A stretch of DNA of 64,000 nt. Origin: JAUVPB01 sp965223695 (lineage in GTDB: Bacteria > Actinomycetota > Thermoleophilia > Gaiellales > Gaiellaceae). Shown here piece after piece: positions 54,076 through 62,243 of this stretch (the first letter of the stretch is position 1; the number at the start of each line of letters is the position of its first letter). The notes under the pieces were generated by a model. The model ran no database searches and was not told the DNA's origin. It worked only from the letters and a program-made list of their open reading frames with translations. The DNA is taken from the NCBI GenBank assembly GCA_965223695.1, contig CBDCXJ010000036.1, positions 143,093 through 207,092 of the forward strand. Direction: 5' to 3'. The position numbers and the translations under genes are program-made.

Positions 54076-54828
54076 GTGACAGAGCAAAGGTCGCTGATCG
54101 TGACGGGCGCGGCCGGAGGCCTCGGCAGCGCAACGACGCGAATTCTGCGCGAACGTGGCGTAGAGGTCCTGGCCGTTGACCTCGATGTAAACGCCATCGA
54201 GACTGCCCTCGGGCGGCCAGACGATCGAGTCGCCCACCTGGCCGCGGACGTCTCGAACGCCGTCGATGCCGAGCGCATCATCGCTGCCGCGCTCGAGCGC
54301 TTCGGTCGCATCGACGCACTCTTCAACAACGCGGCTGTGCATGGGCCGGCCGTGCCGATCGAGGATTATTCCGAGGACGAATTCAGACGCGTCATGGACG
54401 TCGACGTCACGGGAGTATGGCTTCTGATGAAGGCTGCGCTGCCGGAACTCACTCGTCGCCGGGGGCGGATCGTCAACGTATCGTCGATCGCGGGAGTCAT
54501 CGGGTGGAAGAACCTCTCCGGCTACACGGCTGCGAAGCACGCGGTGGTTGGCCTCACCCGCGCGATCGCTATCGAAGCGGCTCCGCAGGACGTGGCGGTC
54601 AACGTGCTCTGTCCGGGCTCAATGGACACGCCCATGCTGTGGGAAGGGGCCGAGGGACTGGGTGTCGACCAGGAGACTGCCGGCGAGCTGATCGCTTCTT
54701 GGATCCCGCGCGGGACGATCGCGACACCCGAGGAGGTCGCTGAAGCGGCAGTGTGGCTGCTGTTGGACGCACCGCGATACCTCACCGGGGCGGCCATTCC
54801 CGTCGACGGTGGACAGACCGCAGCGTGA
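54076..54828 (+). CDS. short-chain dehydrogenase/reductase
   Basis: SDR of 250 residues, first gene of a three-gene operon. LIVTGAAGGLGSATTRILRE binds the cofactor, DVSNAVDAER and LFNNAAVHGPAVP (NNA motif) follow, with VNVSSIAGVIGWKNLSGYTA and AKHAVVG supplying Ser, Tyr and Lys. The basic residues usual for NADP are absent and an Asp ends beta-2 (VLAVDLDVN), suggesting NAD. GTG start at 54076. Its TGA overlaps the next gene's GTG. Confidence 0.88.
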   Translation: MTEQRSLIVTGAAGGLGSATTRILRERGVEVLAVDLDVNAIETALGRPDDRVAHLAADVSNAVDAERIIAAALERFGRIDALFNNAAVHGPAVPIEDYSEDEFRRVMDVDVTGVWLLMKAALPELTRRRGRIVNVSSIAGVIGWKNLSGYTAAKHAVVGLTRAIAIEAAPQDVAVNVLCPGSMDTPMLWEGAEGLGVDQETAGELIASWIPRGTIATPEEVAEAAVWLLLDAPRYLTGAAIPVDGGQTAA

Positions 54829-56210
54829 GCGCCCGCGGCGATCTCGTCCTCAGGAACGCGCGCCTCGTCTACGCGGAAGGGGAGATCGTTGCAGGCGGCC
54901 TCGTCGCGTCGGGCGGCGTTATCTCGGAGGTCTTTGCGGGCGATGGGCCGTCCGCCGCGTCGGGCGTGCGCGAGGTCGACGCGGCGGGCCGCCACGTCCT
55001 GCCCGGCTTGATCGATCCGCACGTCCAGCTCATCCCGGATCCCGATTTCGCGCAGTACGCGACGGAGACTCGCTCGGCCGCGCTCGGCGGGGTGACGACG
55101 ATCGTGAAGATGCATCGCGACCTCGAGGGCTACCCGGCGGATCCCTTCTGGGAGGAGGTCGCCGGAGCGGAGCGGCGCGCGCACGTCGACTTCTCCTTCC
55201 ATCTGGCCGTCATGACCGACGAGCAGATCGTGGCGATCCCCGACTACGCACGGGACCTTGAGCTCACCTCATTCAAGCTCTTCATGGCCTACCGGGGCGA
55301 GGAGGGCTACCGCCTCGGGATCCAGGGCGTCGACGACGCCAGGCTCTTCGAGGCGTTCGAGGCCGTCGCCCGGGTAGGAGGCGTGGCCCTCGTCCACTGC
55401 GAAAACCAGGACATCGTCAACCGCTCGATCGAGCTAGTGCTGGCCAGCGGGCGCGACGGTCTCCGCGCTTTCGCCGAGACGCGACCCGCGATCGCCGAGG
55501 CCGAGGCCGTCCAGCGCGCCTCGTTCCTGGCCCACGCAGCGTGCTGCCCGTTGTACGTCGTGCATGTGAGCGCCGCCGATAGCGTTGCCGCCCTCGTCGC
55601 CGCTCGGCAGGCGGGCACGACACTCTACGTCGAGACCGCGCCCCATTACCTGACTCAGACCTGCGACTCGCCGGCCGGAAACCTCGCCAAGGTCAATCCG
55701 CCGGTCAGGGAAGCGGAAGACGCGGAGGCGCTCTGGTTGGCCCTAGGGCAGGGCGAGGTCGACACCATCGGCTCCGACCACATAGGAAGGGGCCGCGAAG
55801 GCAAGGACGGCACCGTCTGGGATGCGCAGCTCGGTTTCCCGGGAATCGCGACTATCCTGCCGGTCCTCCTCTCGGAGGGCGTGAATCGAGGCCGACTCTC
55901 GGTGTCCAGGCTGGCGGCCGCCACGAGCACGAACGCCGCGCGCATCTTCGGGCTCCCGGGCAAGGGCGACCTGCGCCCGGGCAAGGATGCCGACTTCGTG
56001 GTCGTCGACCTCGACCTCGAGCGCATCGTCGATGCCGCCGATCTTGGCTCCTCGGCCGACTTCTCGGTCTGGGAGGGCAGGACGCTTCGTGGCTGGCCCG
56101 TCCTCACCGCCTGTCGCGGCGAGGTCGTCATGGAGCACGGGGAGCTCGTCGGCCAGGAGGGGCGCGGCCGCTATCTCCGGCGCCCGACCGCAGAGGAGGC
56201 GAGCCGATGA
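54825..56210 (+). CDS. cyclic amidohydrolase (dihydroorotase/hydantoinase family) with altered metal motif
   Basis: Amidohydrolase-fold protein of 461 residues from GTG 54825. Family blocks are HVLPGLIDPHVQL, LTSFKLFMAYRGEEGYRL (carbamylated Lys), VALVHCENQDIV, LYVVHVSAADSVAAL, VETAPHYL and TIGSDHIGRGREGKDGTVWD. Canonical members read DxHxH at the first block; here the second His is Gln (HVQ), so one metal ligand is changed. It may be mononuclear, altered or inactive. It overlaps genes on both sides, giving an operon with an SDR and a PEP mutase/isocitrate lyase family enzyme. A cyclic imide or hydantoin-like substrate is inferred. Confidence 0.85.
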   Translation: MSARGDLVLRNARLVYAEGEIVAGGLVASGGVISEVFAGDGPSAASGVREVDAAGRHVLPGLIDPHVQLIPDPDFAQYATETRSAALGGVTTIVKMHRDLEGYPADPFWEEVAGAERRAHVDFSFHLAVMTDEQIVAIPDYARDLELTSFKLFMAYRGEEGYRLGIQGVDDARLFEAFEAVARVGGVALVHCENQDIVNRSIELVLASGRDGLRAFAETRPAIAEAEAVQRASFLAHAACCPLYVVHVSAADSVAALVAARQAGTTLYVETAPHYLTQTCDSPAGNLAKVNPPVREAEDAEALWLALGQGEVDTIGSDHIGRGREGKDGTVWDAQLGFPGIATILPVLLSEGVNRGRLSVSRLAAATSTNAARIFGLPGKGDLRPGKDADFVVVDLDLERIVDAADLGSSADFSVWEGRTLRGWPVLTACRGEVVMEHGELVGQEGRGRYLRRPTAEEASR

Positions 56211-57121
56211 GCGAGCGTGGCGGCCCAGGTGCCGAGCTGCGCCGTGTTCTCGAGGCGCCCGGATGCGCGATCGCCGCCGGAGCGTACGACCCGGTCGTGG
56301 CGAAGCTCGTCGAGCGAGCAGGCTTCCCGGTCGCCTACGTGAGCGGCTCGGGGTCGGCGACCTGCGTCGGGGGGTTCCCCGACGTCGGGCTCCTGAGCTT
56401 CTCGGAGCTTCTCGCCAACGCCCGACACATCGCCAACGCCACCACGCTTCCGGTCCTCGCCGACGTCGACACGGGTTTCGGCGGCGTCACGAACGTCAAG
56501 CGGACGATCCGCGAGTTCGAAGCGATCGGGGTAGCCGGCGTCCACATCGAGGATCAGGTCTTCCCCAAGCGCTGCGGGCAGACGGCCGGCGCCAGCATCA
56601 TCGACACAGCCGAGATGGCGGCGAAGATTCACGCGGCCAAGGAGGCGCAGCAAACGGACGACTTCGTCCTCATCGTGCGGACCGATGCGCGCCAGTGCGA
56701 GGGCTTCGAGGCGACCGTCGAGCGTGGTCGCGCCTATGTGGCGGCCGGAGCCGACGCCATCTTCCCCGAGGCCCTCCTCGCGGAGGACGAGTTCCGCCGC
56801 TACCGGGAGGCGGTCGACGTTCCGCTGGTTATCGACGTCCCGGAGTGGGGCCGGAGCCCGACGATGACGATCGCAGAGCTCGAGAAGTGGGGCTTCGACC
56901 TCGGGATCTACGCGATCTCCGCGCTCCGCGTCGCCCTCGGTACGGTTCGCCGTTTCCTCGCTGACCTCCACGCCGAGGGGACGCAGAAGCCCTGGCTCCC
57001 CGAGATGATGACCCGCGCGGAGATGGACGAGCTCCTCGGGCTCTCCGCGATCCGGGAGGACGAGGATCGCCTCGAGCGTCTCGGCGCCGAGACCGAAGCC
57101 GGCGGGCTTGCGTCTAAGTGA
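56207..57121 (+). CDS. isocitrate lyase/PEP mutase family protein (2-methylisocitrate lyase or oxaloacetate decarboxylase-like)
   Basis: TIM-barrel C-C or C-P lyase of 304 residues. VAYVSGSGSATCVGGFPDVG binds substrate, LPVLADVDTGFGG carries metal-binding Asp residues, AGVHIEDQVFPKRCGQTAG holds the catalytic KRCG loop, and LIVRTDARQCEGFEATVERG follows. The KRCG cysteine favours lyase over phosphomutase chemistry. ATG overlaps the amidohydrolase stop. Probably the last step of the same pathway, cleaving a C4-C7 acid. Confidence 0.88.
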   Translation: MSERGGPGAELRRVLEAPGCAIAAGAYDPVVAKLVERAGFPVAYVSGSGSATCVGGFPDVGLLSFSELLANARHIANATTLPVLADVDTGFGGVTNVKRTIREFEAIGVAGVHIEDQVFPKRCGQTAGASIIDTAEMAAKIHAAKEAQQTDDFVLIVRTDARQCEGFEATVERGRAYVAAGADAIFPEALLAEDEFRRYREAVDVPLVIDVPEWGRSPTMTIAELEKWGFDLGIYAISALRVALGTVRRFLADLHAEGTQKPWLPEMMTRAEMDELLGLSAIREDEDRLERLGAETEAGGLASK

Positions 57122-57203
57122 CATAGAGCACTTAGAGGACTCCCAGACTGGAATCTCACAGGCCCGTCAGGCGATCCAGCGTGGGGCGTTGTGGGCACCG
57201 CGT

Positions 57204-57378
57204 GGGCAACCAGACCAGCCCAAACCAGCCGAGATCAACCTGGCACCGCACGACCGCAAACCGGTTGTCCTACGAGGAATTCTCCAGCTCAGCCGAGACT
57301 GACCGAGATTGTTTCGCGCATCTCATAATCCGTCGGTCGCTGGTTCGAATCCAACCGCGCCCACATCGAGAAGCCCTG
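57204..57378 (+). repeat. tRNA 3' half copy C with its left arm
   Basis: The tRNA part (57322-57378, CTCATAATCCGTCGGTCGCT...) is followed by CATCGAGAAGCCCTG. Two changes in the acceptor side (AACCGCGCC for AGCCGGGCC) break pairing. The arm shares GGGCAACCAGACCAGCC (57204-57220), GAGATCA, ATTCTCCAG-TCAGCC and CGCATCTCAT with copy B. It closes the three-gene operon segment on the right. Confidence 0.65.
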
Positions 57379-57401
57379 CGCCGCGTACGAGCAGCGCCTC
57401 C

Positions 57402-57881
57402 CTACTCGACGGCGCGGATCCGCTCCGTACCGGCCCAGCCGGGTTCGAACTCGGCGTTGAAGTTGAAGAGAATGTCGAGCTTCTCGATGTACCAGCGGCC
57501 GTCGATGCGGGCGAACTCGTCGAAGTAGTCGATCAAGATCAGGCGGCTCACCCGAGCATCGTCCTCCACGAAGGTTCCGGGGAGAAGGCAGCGCCACTTC
57601 GCTGTCGCGTGATTTCCGTCGAGCTCGATGATCTCGTTCATGCCGACGTGAGCGCAGAAGGGAAGGCCCTCCGAGAGACCGTCGAAGAACTCGCGGATCG
57701 CGGTGCGGCCGACGTAGTGGCCGAGCTCCTCGTTCGACCAGACACCGTCCTCCGTAAACAGCGACGCGATCTCGGCGCCTCGCAGACCGGTGTCGTTGTA
57801 GTGCCAGTAGGTGTGCTTGAGCTTCGTGATCTCCTGGAGCGACTCGATCCGATCGAGGCGCCGGACTAGGTCGTCGCTCAT
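57402..57881 (-). CDS. SnoaL-like (NTF2-fold) protein
   Basis: A 159-residue protein from ATG 57881: DRIESLQEITKLKHTYWHYN, LFTEDGVWSNEELGHYVGRT and AIREFFDGLS are the typical SnoaL_4 pattern. YFDEFARIDGRWYIEKL follows at the end. The family includes ring hydroxylating-dioxygenase small-subunit-like proteins and dehydratases or isomerases acting on small hydrophobic molecules. A role in the neighbouring catabolic genes is inferred only from position. Confidence 0.82.
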   Translation of the reverse strand: MSDDLVRRLDRIESLQEITKLKHTYWHYNDTGLRGAEIASLFTEDGVWSNEELGHYVGRTAIREFFDGLSEGLPFCAHVGMNEIIELDGNHATAKWRCLLPGTFVEDDARVSRLILIDYFDEFARIDGRWYIEKLDILFNFNAEFEPGWAGTERIRAVE

Positions 57882-57984
57882 CGTCTCGCTCTCACTCCTT
57901 ATCGCCGTTTCGCCCTGCCATCCCCTCGGCGCGGCCCGGTGGGGTGCGTCCAACTGCGCCATCTGAGAACGCACCGAGGAGGAT

Positions 57985-58372
57985 ATGTCCATGAGCCCAT
58001 TTGACTTCGGCCTGAGCGGCAAGAAGGTTGTCATCCATCGGCAGCAGCACCGGCATTGGCCTCGAGGTCGCGAAGCACTTCGCACGGCAAGACGTCGACC
58101 TGGTCGTCACCTCGCACCTCGACGACGTCTTCGACGCCGAAGAGGAAATCGAGCGGGATACCGGCCGCATGTGCACCGACTTGCAGTTGCGCACGCTCTC
58201 GGAGGAGCAGATCGACTTCGTCTCGCGCCAGATGGTCATCCGGCCCGGATTGATTCGGCCGGAGAATCTGGCGGGCGCGTTCATGTTCCTCTCCTCCGAT
58301 GCGGCATCCGAAATCACGGGCCAGGAGATCAGCGTGGATCGCGGGCAGACGATCGGCGGCAATCAGGGCTAG
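57985..58372 (+). pseudogene. SDR remnant with a frameshift and internal deletion
   Basis: From ATG 57985 (GGAGG ahead) the text is MSPFDFGLSGKKVVI. A single extra C near 58033 then shifts to the frame GSSTGIGLEVAKHFARQDVD. After CTDLQL it jumps to LSEEQIDFVSRQMVIRPGLI and AGAFMFLSSDAASEITGQEI, the C-terminus of the family. The middle with NNAG and the Ser-Tyr-Lys triad is missing (about 120 residues). Non-functional; it lies beside an intact SDR. Confidence 0.75.
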
Positions 58373-58468
58373 TCTCGCGACGGCCTGAGCTTCGCCTGTG
58401 CCGCGCGACTAGGCGCACAGCACACGACTGCGAGAACCCTAGAGTGCGCCTGAGTGAGAGGAGCGGGG

Positions 58469-59224
58469 ATGGCGAGCTACGACTTCTCGGGTCGCACTGC
58501 GATCGTCACCGGCGCCGCTTCGGGATTCGGCGCTGCGACTACGAGGCGGCTTGCTGCGAGCGGAGCGTCGGTGCTCGCCACCGACCGCGACGAGGAAGGG
58601 CTGGCGGCGACGGTCGCCATAATTAGCGAGAACGGCGGCAGCTGCGCCTCGATCGCGGTCGATCTGCTCGACGATGGCGCGCCGACCGCGATCGTCGACA
58701 CGGCGCTCGGGCTCGGCGACACGCTCGATCTGCTCGTCAACGTCGCCGGGATCTGGGAGCCTGCACCGTTTGGCGAGGTCACGGCCGAGAGCTTCGACCG
58801 CCACCTCGGCATCAACCTGCGCGCGCCATTTCTCCTGACCCAGGCCGTCGCGCGGCACATGCCGGAGGGCTCGGCGGTTGTCTGTATCGGCTCGATCGGC
58901 GGACAGCTGGTTGGCTTTCCGGGCTCGTCGGCGTACCTGATCTCGAAGGCCGCCGTGCGCGGTCTCATCATTGCGCTCGGCACTGAGCTGGCGCCAGCTG
59001 GGATCCGGGTTAGCGGGGTCTCGCCGGGCACGGTGGAGACACCGCTCAACGCAGACGCGCTGCAGCATGCAGAGCACCGGCAGTTCGTGATCGAGCGCAC
59101 GCCGCAGGGTCGGATGGGCGAGATCGACGAGATCATTGCGACCGTACTGTGGCTCTGCTCGGACGAATCCTCGCACGTGACCGCGACGTCCATCGTCGTC
59201 GACGGCGGCTACGCGGCGATGTAA
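58469..59224 (+). CDS. short-chain dehydrogenase/reductase
   Basis: SDR of 251 residues from ATG 58469 with GAGAGGAG ahead (an upstream GTG at 58454 is less likely). AIVTGAASGFGAATTRRLAA, LLVNVAGIWEPAP (NxAG variant), VVCIGSIGGQLVGFPGSSAY and LISKAAV are the functional blocks. It ends THVTATSIVVDGGY-like. It lies 15 nt upstream of the cupin gene, so cotranscribed. Confidence 0.87.
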   Translation: MASYDFSGRTAIVTGAASGFGAATTRRLAASGASVLATDRDEEGLAATVAIISENGGSCASIAVDLLDDGAPTAIVDTALGLGDTLDLLVNVAGIWEPAPFGEVTAESFDRHLGINLRAPFLLTQAVARHMPEGSAVVCIGSIGGQLVGFPGSSAYLISKAAVRGLIIALGTELAPAGIRVSGVSPGTVETPLNADALQHAEHRQFVIERTPQGRMGEIDEIIATVLWLCSDESSHVTATSIVVDGGYAAM

Positions 59225-59239
59225 CAGGAAGGAGCGAGA

Positions 59240-59818
59240 ATGGAACCCGTACACCTCTCGCAGTCGGAGATGGAGGAGCGACACGTCGCCCGCTACGGCG
59301 GGCTCGTCAGGTGGGACGTGCAGCAGCACCCCGACGTGCCGCAGGAGGTGCTCGACCTGCTCTACGCGCGGGAGCTGCGCATGTCGGTCGCCCCTGCAGG
59401 CCTGCAAGGTCCGTTCGCGAACGCGGCACCGATCAAGGAGGCCGACTTCTCGCTCACGTGGGCGACCTGCCCGCCGGGACAGGGCCCGGGCCTCCATAGC
59501 CACGACAAGACGACCGAGACGTTCACATGCATCCGCGGGCGCTTCCGCGTCTACTGGCGCGACGCCGACGGCAACGGAAGTGAGCGTAAGGTCATCCTCG
59601 AGGAGCTCGACACGATCTCGGTGTCGCCCGGCGTGATCCGCGGCTTCCAGAACGTCGGCGAGACGGAGGGCATCCTGCAGGTACTGATCACGGGCGGCGT
59701 TAGCGACATGAACGACATCGCCTCGGTGCCCGAGCACCGCGAGCGTATCGCCGAGCACGGGGAAGATGCGCTCGCCGCGATCGAAGCCACGGGCCTCCGG
59801 TTCGACGCGGGCGCCTGA
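59240..59818 (+). CDS. cupin-domain protein
   Basis: A 192-residue protein with one cupin core: CPPGQGPGLHSHDKTTETFT gives the first metal motif (G-x5-HxH-x4-E), and TISVSPGVIRGFQNVGETEG the second, with the usual His replaced by Arg in GVIRGFQN. Metal binding may therefore be weak. ATG 59240, directly after the SDR gene. A dioxygenase, isomerase or regulatory role in the local catabolic genes is possible but unproven. Confidence 0.85.
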   Translation: MEPVHLSQSEMEERHVARYGGLVRWDVQQHPDVPQEVLDLLYARELRMSVAPAGLQGPFANAAPIKEADFSLTWATCPPGQGPGLHSHDKTTETFTCIRGRFRVYWRDADGNGSERKVILEELDTISVSPGVIRGFQNVGETEGILQVLITGGVSDMNDIASVPEHRERIAEHGEDALAAIEATGLRFDAGA

Positions 59819-59854
59819 GTCGGCCGACGGCATCGAACCCGGTCGGCGCCCGTG

Positions 59855-59883
59855 TTGACACCCCCTCGCAAGGGCGCCATACG
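59855..59883 (+). promoter_or_regulatory. possible promoter upstream of the truncated hydrolase
   Basis: TTGACA (59855-59860), 17 bp, CATACG. The -35 is perfect and the -10 poor. It lies about 105 nt ahead of the ATG at 59990. Confidence 0.3.
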
Positions 59884-59989
59884 CCCGTGGCCGACCGGGC
59901 AGCTCCCTCATCAATGGCACGCGGGAAGAGCTGGGCTCGCCCGAAGCACCGCCGGTACCGGGGTTGTCCCAAGTTCTGGAGGGAGCTAC

Positions 59990-60286
59990 ATGGAGCTCAA
60001 TTCCGAGGCCCGAGCGTTTCTCGACGACATCGCCGACAAGCCCACGTTCGAATCCCTGCCCGTTCCAGAGGCCAGGGCCCTCTTTCGTGAGATAGCCAGC
60101 GCCGGGGCTTCCCCGCCCGTGGACCTGGCGGAAGTGCGAGACGTTGGCATCCCGGCTGAGGGGAGAGATATACCCGCCCGTCTCTACCGTCCGAGCGACA
60201 GCGACGACTCGCCGGTGATGATCTATTTCCACGGAGGCGGCTGGGTCATCGGCGATCTAGAGACCCACGACTCGTTCTGTCGCTGA
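59990..60286 (+). pseudogene. alpha/beta hydrolase of the HSL/esterase type, truncated after the oxyanion motif
   Basis: GGAGGGAG precedes ATG 59990. The first 98 residues are typical (MELNSEARAFLDDIADKPTF ... VMIYFHGGGWVIGDLETHDS) and include the HGGGW oxyanion hole. Sequence identity ends at CR, where the stop is provided by unrelated DNA. The nucleophile (GDSAG), Asp and His are all missing. The break at about 60284 is shared with a truncated M24 peptidase on the other strand. Confidence 0.8.
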
Positions 60287-60576
60287 GCCCCGACCTTTCG
60301 GCCGCAGCCTCAGCGTCCGCCTCGCTCGCCAGCCACAGCGTGGGCTCACCCTCCGGGCTCAGCAATGCATACGACGTACGGATCAGCGGTGTGTACGCCG
60401 TTGCATAGACGATCAGCCCGTAGCACGTCAAAACTCCGCGGCCGGCGAGCACGAGCGCGTCGATGCCCGACTCGGCCATGGCCGCCAGCCTCCCGGAGTT
60501 TGATACCCGAGAACGTGCTCTCCACGCTGACCTCTTGGAACTCCTCCGCCCACCTTCGCGCTCCTGGCAGCCTCAC
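60284..60576 (-). pseudogene. M24/creatinase-type peptidase, N-terminal fragment with frameshift
   Basis: The minus strand reads FSGIKLRE in one frame, then shifts to LAAMAESGIDALVLAGRGVL and TCYGLIVYATAYTPLIRTSY. This continues ALLSPEGEPTLWLASEADAE up to the junction near 60284. It is the creatinase/prolidase N-terminal domain of a Xaa-Pro aminopeptidase-like protein; the catalytic domain is absent. It now ends convergently inside the truncated esterase. Confidence 0.7.
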
Positions 60577-60591
60577 GAGGTCGATCGAACG

Positions 60592-62241
60592 TCAACCTGA
60601 TCCTTCGAGCACGCGCTGCCGTAGGACGTCCTTCCTCACCTTGCCCATGCTGTTGAGCGGAAACTCGCGCATGAAGAAGACTCGGCTGGGGATCTTGATC
60701 GCAGCGATCCGCGGCTCGAGATATGACCGCACGTCTTCGGCCGACATCGGCACGTCGGGCTGCGCGATGACGCACGCGCATACGACCTCACCATAGTGCG
60801 CGTCCGCCAGACCGATGACCGAGACTTCGCGAACGTAGGGGTGGCCGCTCAGGGCCTCCTCCACTTCGCGCGGGGAGACGTTGGCACCGCCGCGGATGAT
60901 CACGTCTTTCGCTCTTCCTACGACGCGGAAGTAGCCCTTGCCGTCCTGTGTCGCCAGATCGCCCGAGTAAAACCACCCCTCGCTATCCCACGCCGCGGTG
61001 GTCGCCTCTGGATCGCCGTGGTAGCCACAGCACATCCCGGGGCTCTTGATAACGAGCTCGCCGATCTCGCCCGCTGCGACTTCATTGCCTTCGGCATCGA
61101 CGACACGGGCCTCTAGCCCGGGAATGGGTCGCCCGATCGACCCGTCGACGTCGCGCGGATTATCGGTGGTTGCGCACCAAAGGCCCATGCCGAATTCGTT
61201 CATGCCAAAGGAGTCGATGAAGGTTGTCGGAAACGACGCACGCAGCTCCTTGATCGATGGCACCGGAAAGCTTGCTCCCGCCGACATCAGCAGGCGAAGC
61301 GAATCGACGGCTCGGCCGCGCCGCGCTGGACTGTTCACGAGAGCGATGAACGCGGTCGGCGTTCCCGCGAGGAACGTCACCCGCTCGTCCTCGATCAGCT
61401 CGAGAGCCCTGGTCGCAGAGAACCGATCCATCAGGACGATCCGTGCGCCGGTCGTGACGTGCAGGTGCAGCCCCATGATCGTGCCGTAGTTGGTCGACAG
61501 GGGCACGTACTGAAGAAACACGTCGTCGGCACAGTGGCGGAAGGCGCTGATCAGCGTCCGGCTGGAGTGGGCGACGGTGTTGTTGGTGTGCATGATCGCC
61601 TTCGGCCGTCCGGTCGTCCCGGAGGTGAAGACGATGCGAACGACGTCGTCCGGACTCGGCTGGCACGGCTCGAGGCGCTCTAAAGGAAGGCGCTCTTCGA
61701 TCGGGTCGGCCAGCAGCTCTTCGAGCGCGACATCACCCTCTCGGGAGCCACGTGCGACGATCACATGCTCGAGCCCGGCTAACCGCGGACGTAGCTCGTC
61801 GATCATCGCGGGGAAATCGTGGTCGGCGAACACCCCCGGGATGATGGTGGCCTTGGCTCCGCTGATTGCGAGCGCGTACTCGGTATCGAGGCTCCGCCAG
61901 TCTGCCCCGGGCTGGATCACCACGCCGCCCGCGAGCTGGATGCCGTAGTAGCCGATCAGGTACTCGAGCCAGTTGGGCAGCTGGAGCGCGACCGCGTCAC
62001 CGCGACCGATGCCGAGCGCATGCAGGTGCAGGGCCAGGCGCTGGCTCAGACCATGCAGCTCGGCCCATGTCGCGCGTCGATCGGCATCGACCACGGCGGT
62101 TGCAGTCGGGCGCGCTTGCGCCTGACGGGCCAACTGCTGCGCGACGAGCTCGTCGCGCCAGTACCCGCCCGCGTAGCACTCCGCGATCCGCGCGTCAGTG
62201 AGCCGCTCGGGAACCGGGCGAATTCCCATTGCTCTCTGCAT
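60592..62241 (-). CDS. acyl-CoA synthetase (AMP-binding, class I adenylate-forming)
   Basis: Ligase of 549 residues activating a carboxylic acid to its CoA thioester. The P-loop-like motif is IVFTSGTTGRPKAIMHTNN. FIDSFGMNEFGMGLW is the A5 region, WFYSGDLATQDGKGYFRVVG the A7-A8 hinge, and FPLNSMGKVRKDVL holds the catalytic lysine of A10. No acyl-carrier fusion. ATG 62241 comes 2 nt after the LLM fragment's stop, so it was coupled to that gene. Cyclohexanecarboxylate/benzoate-like or fatty acid substrates are all possible. Confidence 0.9.
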   Translation of the reverse strand: MQRAMGIRPVPERLTDARIAECYAGGYWRDELVAQQLARQAQARPTATAVVDADRRATWAELHGLSQRLALHLHALGIGRGDAVALQLPNWLEYLIGYYGIQLAGGVVIQPGADWRSLDTEYALAISGAKATIIPGVFADHDFPAMIDELRPRLAGLEHVIVARGSREGDVALEELLADPIEERLPLERLEPCQPSPDDVVRIVFTSGTTGRPKAIMHTNNTVAHSSRTLISAFRHCADDVFLQYVPLSTNYGTIMGLHLHVTTGARIVLMDRFSATRALELIEDERVTFLAGTPTAFIALVNSPARRGRAVDSLRLLMSAGASFPVPSIKELRASFPTTFIDSFGMNEFGMGLWCATTDNPRDVDGSIGRPIPGLEARVVDAEGNEVAAGEIGELVIKSPGMCCGYHGDPEATTAAWDSEGWFYSGDLATQDGKGYFRVVGRAKDVIIRGGANVSPREVEEALSGHPYVREVSVIGLADAHYGEVVCACVIAQPDVPMSAEDVRSYLEPRIAAIKIPSRVFFMREFPLNSMGKVRKDVLRQRVLEGSG

Positions 62242-62243
62242 TG

